This document shows positions 9,276-18,253 of a stretch of 64,000 nucleotides of DNA, piece after piece. The stretch spans positions 124,001 to 188,000 of the forward strand of contig NZ_QGMY01000007.1 of the NCBI RefSeq assembly GCF_003173355.1, read 5' to 3'. Within the stretch, counting starts at the first letter, position 1. Each line of letters starts with the position of its first letter. A program made the translations under genes and the position numbers. The notes beneath the pieces are model-generated. The model was given only the letters and a program-made list of their open reading frames with translations. It made no database searches and had not been told where the DNA came from. The DNA comes from Methanospirillum lacunae (lineage in GTDB: Archaea; Halobacteriota; Methanomicrobia; Methanomicrobiales; Methanospirillaceae).

Positions 9276-12200
9276 TTTTTAATGTAAAACAGAATGTAGC
9301 CCCACCACCAGGAACTGATTTAACCCATATTGATCCGCCTGACGTTTCAACAATCCGTTTGACAATGGAGAGACCGATACCAGAACTCTTCTTAGCATTC
9401 CCGGAAGGGTATGATCTGAAGATCTCAAAGATAGACTCATGAAGAGCAGGATTTATACCAGGGCCGTTGTCTGTGATCTCAAATGTCCAGAAACCAGGAC
9501 TCTTGCCTGTGTTATCAGAGTCCGGTTCAACAGGAGTGCCATCCTTATCAGAAGAAGGATACGCACTGATTTGTATCTCTCCATCTTCCCGGTTCAGGCA
9601 GGAGAGGGAATTGCTGATGAGGTTCTGAAAAACCTGCTGAATCTTTGTCCGCTCGGCTGTTAGGACAGGCAGACCTGTTTCAATTACTATGTTCACAGAT
9701 GGAGGAGGAGAGAGAATCTGCAGGGTTTCGTTTATAATATCCCTGATATTAACCGGGACACGGTCTTCTCTGACTATGCCAGCCTGTGAGTAGGCAAGAA
9801 TTCCATCGATCAATTGATACATCCGTTGGATCTGGTCAGTTATCATGCCAACATATCGCTGGCCATCCGGTCCTATCTGTTCAAAATAATCCTCGCCTAT
9901 CCAGGATGCCAGTGAATAAATACCTCTGAGGGGATCTTTGAGATCATGGGCAACGATATGGGCAAAATCCTGGAGCCCCTTGTTTGAAGCTGAAAGTTCT
10001 TTCAGGAGATCCTGTACCTTCTGTTCAGCCCGTATCCGTTCTGTGATATCAGCGATAGAAAAGAGGACGCAGGGATCGGTATCTATCTCGATAAGAGCAC
10101 CATAAAGTGAGCCATGCCGTATCTCCCCGCTTTTAGTCTTTAGTGGGAGTTCAAGCCCGCGAATTGAACCTTCGGTAAGGATGGTTTCTTTGATATGCAG
10201 GAACTGATCAGGATCGATGATCCCGTACCCTGACCAGTGAGTTGATTTCAGGATCTCTTTTGCACTGTAACCGGTGGTCTCAAAAAATGTTTCGTTGGCA
10301 TCAATCAGACGTTCTTCACGTAAATTCCAAATAGCGTGGAGAACCTGGCTTGACCTGAACGCTGTTGCAAACTTGTGCTCAGAACGCTTGAGATGAGATA
10401 TATCTTTACAGATACAGAACACTGCCTGACTTTCATTCCATATACCTGATAGATATCTAATCTCTACCGGGATCTCCTTTCCTTCAATTGTCAGAAGAAA
10501 TGCAGTCCGCTCCTGCGCAGACATTCTGTTTTCGTCAGGCGACAGGGGGGTGTTCATCCATCGTGAGGTGAAGAGACCTGAAAGGCGCATCCCTCTCATA
10601 TCTGAAGCCCTGATACCGGTCTCCAACTGTGCAAAGAGATTTGCCGTTATAATCCTACCATCAGAATCCAGAATAAAGACAAAATCATTCAGATGATCAA
10701 AAAACTGCTGAAAGTTCTCATCTCTCTTCTTTTGTTCCTCATCTGAATCGATCCGTACCAGTGCAGCCATAAGCATGTTGGTGGCAATGCGGAGAGCATC
10801 AAGTTCTGATGCATGCCATGAACGATCACGGACCCGATCTACAAGTACCAGCACCCCCCGTGTTTCTCTTCTTGCAATAAATGGAATCAGGGCGATGGAC
10901 CTGATGCCCTGACATGTCAGGAACTCCTGCTCTTTTCGAAATTTTTCTGCAGGACCTGCCACCGGACTCTGCATCTCAAAAATGACGGATTTGAGAGGAC
11001 TTTCAAGGATCTCATCCCAGGTCAGTTGATCTTCAGAGAAGTCTGCGGTTTCTTGCACCCATACATAATCATGGGCCAAAACCGGGTCTCCTGAAGAATC
11101 CATATGCCAGGCAAAATAATGAGCTTCGCTGATCCCCATCTTTTTGACGATCTTATGAAGGATCTCGATGATCGAGGAGTCGCTTAGATCACCGATTACC
11201 TGCGCAGCTGAATATCCGATGGCTTCAAGAAGAAGATCTCGCCGATTCAATGCAGCTTTTGTTCTTCTCCGGTTCTCTTCACCGCTCAGTGTATGAACAA
11301 TCAGATCCAGCATGATCTGGTTTACCTCACTCTCATGTTCGTTGCCTGATAGCAGGAGAGAGAGATCGCCAACCTGTTTCCCGGAAACACTAATGGCTCT
11401 TGAAACAACTATCCGTGCTCCCGGATATACTGTTTGTACGAGATTTCTCCCTTCTTCAGGTAAATCATCAATTGAGAGTACATATTCCCCACCAAAAGAA
11501 AATGAGGAACTCGGATGATCCGGCTGTGATAAGAAAAATTCGGCCAGCCATTTATGGACATTAGTATCCCTTTCAGGCCAGGAACTGACGAGTGAGTACC
11601 CCTCATCTTCAAACCGGGTGTAGAAGGTAGCTTCGGTCTTAAGCATCCCTGAAACACCTTTCGTTACCAGAGGGATATTCTGGTCACTTTCAAGACCGGC
11701 ATACAGGTACTGGTCGAGGACCTGGTGAAATTTGTCAAGAATTTCACGACGCTCTTTCAATGCTGCCAGTTCTACGTTTTGTGCAATGATTTGGGATCGG
11801 ACCTGATCATGCCTGCGGAAGAGAAGAAAGATAATGAGAATCCCGAGAGGTATTGCTATGAGACAGAAAATTACGGAATGGAGAAAGGAAGTTGATACAT
11901 ATATTCTTCCATGCGGTAACAGGTGCTTATCTCCAGATAAGGTAATCTGGATCTCTGAAGATGAGAAGGGATCAGTATACGATAATGTTCCTGACTTCCA
12001 TGTCTCGTTCTGCTCCCCTAGGGTTGCAACAGGTTCTATTGAGAGATTAAAGGCAGGGACTGAAGTCAAATGAGGTATTGAGGATACCACACTTACTTTC
12101 GTGTCATTCAGCATGAGATCGTGAGCTTTTTTGTTTATTTTTGGCTGAATCGGAGAACCAAAAGTGAGTACTCCTGCTGGAGAAAGATTATCATATGAGT

Positions 12201-12759
12201 TGCTGATCCCTGCCTGTGAAACCACCAAAAAACTGCCATTTGTGCATACGAGTGATGTCCGGGTATTTCCAGGATTATCTTCAGATGATGTCAACATACC
12301 AGGAAGAAAAACCGGAGTTATTTCAGCATATGTATCAGGATCATACTGTTTAAGATACAGAGTCTTTCCATCTGCATCAGTAATAGAGACATAAGTGATT
12401 CCAAGGTTTTTCAACGATCTGACCTGCAGATTCTCCTGGAGATAGCGGTCATCCGGCTCCCTTATAAAATCATAAGTTTCATCCCACTTTGCATAATCAA
12501 GGGTTATTCTCTCAAATGTTTCGGCATATGATGTTATCACGCTGCCAACACCCATGAGAGCAAATCGGGTGCTTGCATCTTCTGCTTCAGCATACGAGTT
12601 CAGTATCATCTCCGAGTTATGGAGAATCAGAAGAATGGCTAAAATCAATATAAGAAACAGGATTGGCAGAACCAGTTTCCTTCTTATCAGGAACGGTCCG
12701 GTCCGGTCACCTGGTTTGTAATCAGGAAAAAGAAATGAAATCAGTGAATGTATCAACAA
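9268..12759 (-). CDS. Membrane histidine kinase: CHASE4-GAF-GAF-PAS-PAS-HisKA-HATPase
   Basis: Large sensor kinase. Two membrane helices (residues ~28-48 and ~290-312) flank an extracytoplasmic CHASE4-like domain (ERITLDYAKWDETYDF motif region). Two GAF-like segments (~335-490 and ~500-665) and two PAS domains (~670-790, ~795-920) precede the HisKA helix with His938 in IVAHDLKDPLRG and a HATPase (DNGPGI, SSGIGLSIVKR). The only start codons that keep the first membrane helix are TTG at 12759 and 12756: an in-frame TGA lies just upstream and the next ATG falls after the helix. A TTG start is therefore likely. The stop overlaps the next gene, a receiver-bearing kinase, suggesting a cascade. The ligand is unknown. 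Confidence 0.85.
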   Translation of the reverse strand: MLIHSLISFLFPDYKPGDRTGPFLIRRKLVLPILFLILILAILLILHNSEMILNSYAEAEDASTRFALMGVGSVITSYAETFERITLDYAKWDETYDFIREPDDRYLQENLQVRSLKNLGITYVSITDADGKTLYLKQYDPDTYAEITPVFLPGMLTSSEDNPGNTRTSLVCTNGSFLVVSQAGISNSYDNLSPAGVLTFGSPIQPKINKKAHDLMLNDTKVSVVSSIPHLTSVPAFNLSIEPVATLGEQNETWKSGTLSYTDPFSSSEIQITLSGDKHLLPHGRIYVSTSFLHSVIFCLIAIPLGILIIFLLFRRHDQVRSQIIAQNVELAALKERREILDKFHQVLDQYLYAGLESDQNIPLVTKGVSGMLKTEATFYTRFEDEGYSLVSSWPERDTNVHKWLAEFFLSQPDHPSSSFSFGGEYVLSIDDLPEEGRNLVQTVYPGARIVVSRAISVSGKQVGDLSLLLSGNEHESEVNQIMLDLIVHTLSGEENRRRTKAALNRRDLLLEAIGYSAAQVIGDLSDSSIIEILHKIVKKMGISEAHYFAWHMDSSGDPVLAHDYVWVQETADFSEDQLTWDEILESPLKSVIFEMQSPVAGPAEKFRKEQEFLTCQGIRSIALIPFIARRETRGVLVLVDRVRDRSWHASELDALRIATNMLMAALVRIDSDEEQKKRDENFQQFFDHLNDFVFILDSDGRIITANLFAQLETGIRASDMRGMRLSGLFTSRWMNTPLSPDENRMSAQERTAFLLTIEGKEIPVEIRYLSGIWNESQAVFCICKDISHLKRSEHKFATAFRSSQVLHAIWNLREERLIDANETFFETTGYSAKEILKSTHWSGYGIIDPDQFLHIKETILTEGSIRGLELPLKTKSGEIRHGSLYGALIEIDTDPCVLFSIADITERIRAEQKVQDLLKELSASNKGLQDFAHIVAHDLKDPLRGIYSLASWIGEDYFEQIGPDGQRYVGMITDQIQRMYQLIDGILAYSQAGIVREDRVPVNIRDIINETLQILSPPPSVNIVIETGLPVLTAERTKIQQVFQNLISNSLSCLNREDGEIQISAYPSSDKDGTPVEPDSDNTGKSPGFWTFEITDNGPGINPALHESIFEIFRSYPSGNAKKSSGIGLSIVKRIVETSGGSIWVKSVPGGGATFCFTLKNG

Positions 12760-12808
12760 AAACCCTGGAAGTGATTTGTAGTCGATATCAATTAACTTAT
12801 CTCCGGTT

Positions 12809-13255
12809 TTATCTCATCGAACTGCTCTTGTTACCATATTGTGACTCATAAGACCTCAGGGCAGGCATGGTACCCTGGACCTTTTCCGGGTCAACAATGA
12901 TATCACCGGGATTGATATGGAGATAGGCAAAAGTCTCATTTATCAGAGGAATATCTAAAAACCCTTCGCTTTTTCCGGAAGACAGGTCAGTGATGACCCT
13001 GGTCAGGGATTCATCAACCATTGAAAAAATAGTCCCTCCATCTTCCCCATATGAGAGATCAATACCCACATCTTTCAGAAAACCAAGGAGTGTCTGGATT
13101 AACCCGTTGTCATCTCCTATAATTCCACTAGTACCTGACACATTTCTTCCCTGATCTTGTGCATACACAGCACTACCTGCAACCACCAGGGAGAGAAGTC
13201 CGCCTAAAACAAGGAACCGGATGAAAACGGAAAGATGTCTCTTCATATTTATCAC
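12809..13255 (-). CDS. Exported hypothetical protein, 148 aa
   Basis: Unrecognised family. A clear signal peptide (basic KRH, then a hydrophobic stretch ending AGSAVYAQ) is followed by about 115 polar residues with no Cys. The mature part holds two helical segments (GLIQTLLGFLKDVGIDL and SMVDESLTRVITDL). ATG 13246 (MKRHLS) is an equally good start. It sits 49 bases before the membrane kinase on the same strand and could supply an extracytoplasmic partner, but that is inference from position only. Expected to be secreted or surface associated. Confidence 0.6.
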   Translation of the reverse strand: MINMKRHLSVFIRFLVLGGLLSLVVAGSAVYAQDQGRNVSGTSGIIGDDNGLIQTLLGFLKDVGIDLSYGEDGGTIFSMVDESLTRVITDLSSGKSEGFLDIPLINETFAYLHINPGDIIVDPEKVQGTMPALRSYESQYGNKSSSMR

Positions 13256-13365
13256 ATTTGTTTACAGGTACTCATGCCACTTTGAGCGGGCTGATATCAA
13301 TGAATCTCCTTTCCTCCTATAAAACCAGACAGTATTCACAAGGGTCTAGGACAGGAGAAAAGGTT

Positions 13366-13372
13366 AAAAAAA
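13366..13372 (-). terminator. Oligo-T terminator after the SIMPL gene
   Basis: Seven consecutive T on the minus strand about 25 bases past the stop of the SIMPL-domain gene, in the form archaeal transcripts use to end. No hairpin is needed in archaea. Confidence 0.35.
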
Positions 13373-13395
13373 GATTAAATTTTTGATAATCTCAA

Positions 13396-14139
13396 TCAGG
13401 CAATCTCGTATGTTACTGAAACCCGTGCGCTGACATCCACACTACCGGGCTCTATTGGAGTTGAAGGAGCTGCTGCAGCCAGTTTTTCAGTTCTGAAGTC
13501 CTGATTGTAGTACACAGGGGGATTATAACTGTCCTCAACTGTCACCTCATGCACCGCCCCGACACCGGTTCCAAGGGCAGACGTAGTGGCATCGGCGTCA
13601 GAACGTGCTTTTTCTACAGCGATCTTAAGAGCTTCACTGCGCAATTCGGCAGTTTTCTGCTTGCTCAGGGTAAATTTCAGAGAACTGATACTATTTGCAC
13701 CGTTTGCAACCGCCATATCGATAAGATCCCCTACTGAATCGAGTTGTGAGGTCTCAACTGATATGGTATTCGAGACCTCGTATATGGTCACATTATCCCC
13801 GAATTTCGCCTTGAGTGCGTCATCAGGGCTGTATACTTCTGATATAGAATATGAACTTGTACTGATTTCTGCTGGGGTAAGATTCCCTTTCGCAGGATCT
13901 TTGAGAACGGACATCAAACCATCCATCTTGCGGGCATTCTCCTTCTGTGCAGCTTTAACATCAGGATTCTTTGTTACAACCGAGAAAGATATCTCACACC
14001 GATCCGGAGTGGTTTTGATGGTTCCACTGCCAGACACATGGATCTGATTTGTCTTTGTCTCTTTGGTATCATCTGCATATGAAATACCAGCGAGAAAAAG
14101 GACCAGTACCAGCACAACACATACGCGTAAGAACTGCAT
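13396..14139 (-). CDS. SIMPL domain (DUF541) exported protein
   Basis: Exported 247-residue protein with a signal peptide (VCVVLVLVLFLAGISYA) and one SIMPL/DUF541 domain. Family marks are IHVSGSGTIKTTPDRCEISFSV near residue 35, NARKMDGLMSVL, the region ISTSSYSISEVY, and the C-terminal VDVSARVSVTYEI. Bacterial members include YggE, linked to oxidative stress defence, and OMP26-like periplasmic oligomers; the molecular function is not established and archaeal members are little studied. It is preceded by a divergent gap of about 220 bases before the HTH-aTrm56 operon. Confidence 0.8.
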   Translation of the reverse strand: MQFLRVCVVLVLVLFLAGISYADDTKETKTNQIHVSGSGTIKTTPDRCEISFSVVTKNPDVKAAQKENARKMDGLMSVLKDPAKGNLTPAEISTSSYSISEVYSPDDALKAKFGDNVTIYEVSNTISVETSQLDSVGDLIDMAVANGANSISSLKFTLSKQKTAELRSEALKIAVEKARSDADATTSALGTGVGAVHEVTVEDSYNPPVYYNQDFRTEKLAAAAPSTPIEPGSVDVSARVSVTYEIA

Positions 14140-14325
14140 GCTCTGATCTCACAGTGTAGGTACATACCCTTTCTGTTATCCTGAACATTAGTGACGATCA
14201 CATCATCAAAGCCCAATCTTGTTCAATTGTTCTCCGGGCGATCACGGCCCTCAACCACGATGGATCCTCTCGAGATCACAAAGGAACGGAGTAATTCATG
14301 ATTTTTCTCCAGCCTCCTGCATTCA

Positions 14326-14333
14326 CTATAATA
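14326..14333 (+). promoter_or_regulatory. TATA box of the HTH-aTrm56-TFE operon
   Basis: CTATAATA is centred near 14330. Standard spacing puts +1 near 14355, five bases before the GTG chosen as start of the HTH gene. This supports the short form of that protein and a near-leaderless mRNA. Confidence 0.4.
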
Positions 14334-14359
14334 GTCATTCATACCAATCTTTTCCAAGC

Positions 14360-14680
14360 GTGAGAGCAGAAGAGTACGACTGGATAATCTACCACGTCAT
14401 ATGCGAAGAGAAAAACAACACTGCAGATGAGATCTGCGAGAAGAGCGGTTTTTCGCAGGAACAGGTTTCAGAGTCACTGGAACGACTTAAGAAAACCCGC
14501 CTCGTGGAATGCCGTGGTGATCGATATCGCGTCTGCTCTCTTGAAGAGTTCATTTTTTCGAGCCAGATAAACCAGGATCCTTTTTCAGATATTTTCATCG
14601 AAAATGGAGTTATAAAAGTGAAAACCGCGGCTAAGCAACCAGAAGATAAGAATCAGGATGATTCGGGGAACCAGGGATGA
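14360..14680 (+). CDS. Winged-helix (HTH) domain protein
   Basis: Small 106-residue protein, mostly one winged-helix DNA-binding fold: [40 protein letters not shown] matches helix 1, helix 2 and recognition helix of MarR/ArsR-like domains (given here as a region, residues ~4-45), and [10 protein letters not shown] forms the wing. The C-terminal third is polar. The open frame extends to ATG 14219, but that part has no domain sense; GTG 14360 (MRAEEYDW) fits a TATA box at 14326-14333. Its stop overlaps the aTrm56 start by 4 bases (ATGA), so the two are co-translated. It may regulate its own operon or bind RNA; the target is unknown. Confidence 0.72.
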   Translation: MRAEEYDWIIYHVICEEKNNTADEICEKSGFSQEQVSESLERLKKTRLVECRGDRYRVCSLEEFIFSSQINQDPFSDIFIENGVIKVKTAAKQPEDKNQDDSGNQG

Positions 14681-15213
14681 AAGAGGTTGCAATTTTAAGG
14701 CTTGGTCACCGCCCGCAGCGGGATCAGCGTGTCACAACTCATGTTGGATTGACAGCCCGGGCTCTCGGTGCAACCGGAATGTATCTGTCATCCAATGACA
14801 CCGGGATTGTAAAGAGTATCCTTGATGTTGGTGAACGCTGGGGTGGCAAATTCTTTGTTGAGAACGATGTAGGCTGGCATTCGTGTATCCGCCGCTGGAA
14901 AGAGGCAGGTGGAACGGTAGTGCATCTCACCATGTTTGGACTAAACCTGCCCGATGTCGAGGAGGAGATCCTTTCCCGTGATAAGATTCTCGTAGTCGTT
15001 GGTGCTGAGAAAGTACCTGGAGAGGTGTATCATCTGGCAGATTTCAATGTCGCGGTCAGTAACCAGCCACACTCAGAAATCTCGAGTATGGCTATCTTCC
15101 TTGACCACCTGATGGGAAAAGATGCCCTTGTCCAGAAATTCCCAAATGCACAGGTGAGAGTTGTTCCCTGCAAGGAAGGCAAGCTGGTCGAGGAGATCAA
15201 ACCTGAAGAATGA
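14677..15213 (+). CDS. trm56: tRNA (cytidine(56)-2'-O)-methyltransferase (aTrm56)
   Basis: SPOUT-class methyltransferase that 2'-O-methylates C56 in the T-loop of archaeal tRNAs using S-adenosylmethionine. The 178-residue length and the characteristic start [15 protein letters not shown], then [36 protein letters not shown] and [16 protein letters not shown], match the family, including the deep-knot cofactor site in the C-terminal half. This gene is an archaeal marker because most archaea methylate C56 with it. It overlaps the HTH gene by 4 bases and the following ATP-grasp gene by 4 bases, so translation of the three should be linked. Confidence 0.93.
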   Translation: MKEVAILRLGHRPQRDQRVTTHVGLTARALGATGMYLSSNDTGIVKSILDVGERWGGKFFVENDVGWHSCIRRWKEAGGTVVHLTMFGLNLPDVEEEILSRDKILVVVGAEKVPGEVYHLADFNVAVSNQPHSEISSMAIFLDHLMGKDALVQKFPNAQVRVVPCKEGKLVEEIKPEE

Positions 15214-16298
15214 CCAGAGCAACTCAGAGAATCCTGGTTGCCGGATTCTCAACCAGGCATGTAGTCTCTTCAGCGGTCAGGGCAGGACTTGAAGTCTGTG
15301 CTATCGATAATTTTTGTGACCAGGATCTGAGGCGTCTTGTATTCGCATACAAACGGTTTGAAGAGCTTGCAGAACTTCCTGATCTGATCCGTTCCTTTTG
15401 TCGAGAACAAAAGGTAGACGCGGTTATCACAACATCCGGTGCTGAAGATCTTCAGGATCTTCCAGTTCCAATACTGGGAACAGACCCAGGTACGGCAGCA
15501 AAATTCCTGGACAAATCTTTAACACAACAGTTCTTCGAGGAGCACGGGTTTCCTGTTCCTGCCAGGGTTTTGCCGGGAGTTTTTCCTGCGATGCTCAAAC
15601 CATGTCGGGGATCAGGGGGCTGGAGAAACGCTCTTGTTACAAGTGAAGAGGATATCAGGGCATGGGAGAGTCTCTTTCCAGATGAACCATACCTTCTTCA
15701 GGAACTGATGCCAGGTATCCCGGCTTCGGTCTGCTGCGTTGCAAACGGGCATAAGGCTGTGGCAGTTGCCGCGAACCTCCAGATTTTACGGGGGAGTGAG
15801 GAAGCCAGATTTGGATTCTGCGGATCAGTCACGCCATTTTGCCATCCCCTGGCAGAGCAGATGTGCATAATGGCTGAGAAGATTGCATCTGCATCCGGGT
15901 GTTGTGGAGTTCTGGGTATCGACTTTCTTGTAACAGACACCAAAATCACCGCGATAGAAGTCAATCCCAGGTTTGTTGCAACCCTTGATACCATCGAACG
16001 GGCGACCGGTTGCAACCTTGTAAAAATGCATATCGATGCCTGTAACGGTGTTCTCCCGGATACGATTCCAAAAGCAGAAAAAACCAGCATCAGGCAGATC
16101 CTCTTTGCACCCCGTGACCTGACCATCAGGATAGATCTATCAGCTCTTATCCCCGACGTTGCAGATATCCCGGTTCCTCCGGCATCGTTTGAACAAGGAG
16201 ATGCTGTAATCAGTGTGTACGGTGAAGGAGAAGACGAGGCATCAGCCCGACTCACACTGGATAATACTATCAGAAGAGTAACCCAATATATAGGGTAA
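15210..16298 (+). CDS. ATP-grasp superfamily ligase, substrate unknown
   Basis: Soluble 362-residue enzyme. The N-terminal ~95 residues form a preATP-grasp/Rossmann-like part ([19 protein letters not shown]). The ATP-grasp fold follows: [16 protein letters not shown] is the glycine-rich lysine loop, YLLQELMPG the hinge, GVLGIDFLV and AIEVNPRF the metal-binding strands with Glu and Asn. It resembles COG2232-type predicted carboligases of methanogens, which make amide or peptide-like bonds via acyl phosphates, but the substrate cannot be read from sequence. Coupling to aTrm56 (4-base overlap) and TFE (1-base overlap) hints at a role in tRNA, protein or cofactor modification; that is inference. 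Confidence 0.75.
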   Translation: MTRATQRILVAGFSTRHVVSSAVRAGLEVCAIDNFCDQDLRRLVFAYKRFEELAELPDLIRSFCREQKVDAVITTSGAEDLQDLPVPILGTDPGTAAKFLDKSLTQQFFEEHGFPVPARVLPGVFPAMLKPCRGSGGWRNALVTSEEDIRAWESLFPDEPYLLQELMPGIPASVCCVANGHKAVAVAANLQILRGSEEARFGFCGSVTPFCHPLAEQMCIMAEKIASASGCCGVLGIDFLVTDTKITAIEVNPRFVATLDTIERATGCNLVKMHIDACNGVLPDTIPKAEKTSIRQILFAPRDLTIRIDLSALIPDVADIPVPPASFEQGDAVISVYGEGEDEASARLTLDNTIRRVTQYIG

Positions 16299-16819
16299 TG
16301 GTCACCGTAGAAGAGCTGCTCAAGGAGCCGGCGATCGTGGCGTACCTGCACCGGATGATCGGTGATGAGGGGATGGACCTTGTCCGCCGGTTCCCTGAGG
16401 GGAAAGAGTACAGCGACGAAGAACTGGCCGAACTGACCGAGATTAACCTGAACTCAGTCAGGAACACGCTCTATACCCTGTATGAGCACCGGCTTGCACG
16501 ATACCGGAGGATTAAGAATAACGAGACAGGCTGGCTGACCTATCTGTGGCAACTACAGCTCTCCAATATCTATGACGCAGTTGCAAAGGACATGGACGTG
16601 ATCCTTACAAAACTGAAGAAGCGTCACTTTTACGAGGAGCAGAACGACTTTTACATCTGCAAGGAATGTGGATGCGTATCCACGTTCTATGATGCAATGG
16701 ATAGCCAGTTCGCATGCCCTGCATGTGAAAAGCAGATGTCCCACTTTGATAATGATCCTCTTGTAGATGCACTGGCACGTCGGATTGCCAGGATGAAGGA
16801 AACCCTCGGGTATGCCTGA
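16298..16819 (+). CDS. tfe: Transcription initiation factor TFE, alpha subunit
   Basis: General transcription factor that helps TBP/TFB and RNA polymerase open promoters. Residues 1-~95 form the winged helix typical of TFE (VEELLKEPAIVAYLHRMIGDEGMDLV is the region of the family signature). Residues ~115-145 form a zinc ribbon with two CxxC pairs (CKECGC and CPACEK). Length 173 is usual for archaeal TFE. The start overlaps the ATP-grasp stop by one base, and its end overlaps the HD-domain gene by 8 bases. Placement in one operon with aTrm56 links transcription and tRNA maturation. Confidence 0.95.
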   Translation: MVTVEELLKEPAIVAYLHRMIGDEGMDLVRRFPEGKEYSDEELAELTEINLNSVRNTLYTLYEHRLARYRRIKNNETGWLTYLWQLQLSNIYDAVAKDMDVILTKLKKRHFYEEQNDFYICKECGCVSTFYDAMDSQFACPACEKQMSHFDNDPLVDALARRIARMKETLGYA

Positions 16820-17336
16820 TCCCGGGGACAAGTATATCAGATATCTCAAAGAAGCAGGCTGTGATCCCCAGGTAATCTCACATTGCATCACGGTGCGTGA
16901 GGTTGCGGTAAGGATAACAGACCTGATCCTTTCTGCCGGTACAGCAAAAGTTGATCGCGATCTCGTTGCTGCCGGTGCTATTCTTCATGATATCGGCAGA
17001 TCAGAGACACATGGCATGGATCATGCCGATGCGGGAGGGAGGATCTGCAGAGAAACCGGGTTTTCACAGGAGATATGCCGGATCGTTGAGCGACATATCG
17101 GTGCTGGCCTGAACCGAAGTGATCGAAAAGGATTCGGGCTTTCAGAAGAGGATCGAATTCCTGAAACGATTGAGGAGAAGATCGTAGCACATGCTGATAA
17201 TCTGGTGAAAGGATCAGGGATCATCACGAGAAGCGATCTTGATGTATCCATCCAGAAGTTTCCACATGATGTTCAGGCAAGATTTACAGCGCTTGCTGAT
17301 GAACTCGAAGCACTCGCGGGCAGCAGACTTCCCTGA
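16812..17336 (+). CDS. HD-domain phosphohydrolase (TIGR00295-like)
   Basis: Metal-dependent phosphohydrolase, 174 residues. Metal ligands visible are His24 (ISHC), His59-Asp60 in AILHDIGR, His in GMDHADAGG, His in VERHIGAG and Asp in VAHADNLV, the usual HD order. The family resembles archaeal TIGR00295 proteins near tRNA and nucleotide genes, acting on nucleotides or RNA ends, but the substrate is not known here. The start overlaps the TFE stop by 8 bases, and it is the last gene of the operon. A run of six T follows the stop at 17339-17344 and may end transcription. Confidence 0.82.
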   Translation: MPDPGDKYIRYLKEAGCDPQVISHCITVREVAVRITDLILSAGTAKVDRDLVAAGAILHDIGRSETHGMDHADAGGRICRETGFSQEICRIVERHIGAGLNRSDRKGFGLSEEDRIPETIEEKIVAHADNLVKGSGIITRSDLDVSIQKFPHDVQARFTALADELEALAGSRLP

Positions 17337-17355
17337 ACTTTTTTGTTTCCCCAAA

Positions 17356-17853
17356 TTAGAGGATAAGCCGTCTGACCACCGGCAGTGCTCTGAGATCTTC
17401 GATAACCTGAGCAGGAATTACACTCTCTGTTATAATGACCAGCCGTGGATCTTCGGAGAGATGGGGATCAGTGACAAAGAGTTGTCTTATCCCAATCCCA
17501 TGAGAGGAGAGGACGTGAATGCAGGCATCAACGATTCCGGTCCTGGTGGCGTCATCAGGAAGGATCGTAATAACCGAGAGTGAGAGTTTGTCAGCAATGA
17601 GGGTCACATCGGGGGTCGCCCTCATTGATAGGAAAATATCTCTGTATTGGGAATCAAGGATGCGCTTTGCAGTTGTGTCCACCACCCTGCGATCAACACC
17701 CACCCGCTGGCCAATCTGTGTTGATGCGATAGGGATAGAGTTACAGCAGATCCTTCCCTCCTCATTCACCCCGAATCCGTTCTCTAGGAGAAACCTGACA
17801 ACCCTTCCCTGGGACGGAGAATCTGAAAAACCGGAGAGAATAGCCGACCACAT
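17356..17853 (-). CDS. ACT-domain predicted regulator of amino acid metabolism (COG2150-like)
   Basis: About 165 residues. The N-terminal part is helical with an HTH-like stretch (ASTQIGQRVGVDRRVVDTT, residues ~40-60). The C-terminal ~85 residues form an ACT-like fold for small ligands (VTLIADKLSLSVITIL, DACIHVLSSHGIGIRQLF, RLVIITESVIPAQVIEDLRAL). This layout matches archaeal COG2150 proteins thought to regulate amino acid metabolism. The frame extends to 17982, but ATG 17853 gives family length and lies about 32 bases past a TATA-like element (17881-17889). It is convergent with the HD gene, with 19 bases between the stops. Confidence 0.72.
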   Translation of the reverse strand: MWSAILSGFSDSPSQGRVVRFLLENGFGVNEEGRICCNSIPIASTQIGQRVGVDRRVVDTTAKRILDSQYRDIFLSMRATPDVTLIADKLSLSVITILPDDATRTGIVDACIHVLSSHGIGIRQLFVTDPHLSEDPRLVIITESVIPAQVIEDLRALPVVRRLIL

Positions 17854-17880
17854 ATGATGCAGAGTTTTGATCTGGCAAAG

Positions 17881-17889
17881 ATAAATAAC
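17881..17889 (-). promoter_or_regulatory. Candidate TATA box for the ACT-domain gene
   Basis: GTTATTTAT on the minus strand would start transcription near 17860, seven bases before ATG 17853. It supports the shorter start and would make the longer reading impossible on this transcript. Confidence 0.35.
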
Positions 17890-18065
17890 GGGCCTCTCTG
17901 GATCGGAAGAGAAGAGATCATGGAGACTCAAGTCAATAAGTATAAGTGCTGGTGCGTCCACCTTATTCAGGCACGCAGTCAAAGGGACCCGTCAGAAATC
18001 TGAGTGATTCGGGGTGTTCTTTGCTTGTGATGACTGAAGAAATTCAGTGTCATCTTCTATTCTGC

Positions 18066-18150
18066 GTGGGAGTATCCGAGCCAGGTCAAAGGAGCAGGGT
18101 TGAGGGCCCTGTCGCGAAGGCGTTCGAGGGTTCAAATCCCTTCTCCCACA
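18066..18150 (+). tRNA. tRNA-Leu (anticodon GAG)
   Basis: Full cloverleaf of 85 bases with the long variable arm of class II tRNAs. The acceptor GTGGGAG (18066-18072) pairs with CTCCCAC (18143-18149), discriminator A 18150. D-arm TCC/GGA. Anticodon stem CAGGG/CCCTG with loop TTGAGGG, so anticodon GAG reads CUC and CUU leucine codons. The variable arm has a CGC/GCG stem. T-arm GAGGG, loop TTCAAAT, CCCTT. CCA is not encoded. No intron is seen. It stands alone between the ACT-domain gene and the AddB-like gene. Confidence 0.95.
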
Positions 18151-18253
18151 TTATTCTTACATATTCAGAGAGCAGGAGCTGTCTTTTTTCACATTGATAC
18201 GTCGGTATCACATGATCAGCAGATAAACGGTACATCCAAGGTGATATCCTGCG

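Noticed and set aside
14219-14359. N-terminal extension of the HTH protein
   Set aside because: The extra 47 residues show no domain character and lie upstream of the TATA box that fits GTG 14360.
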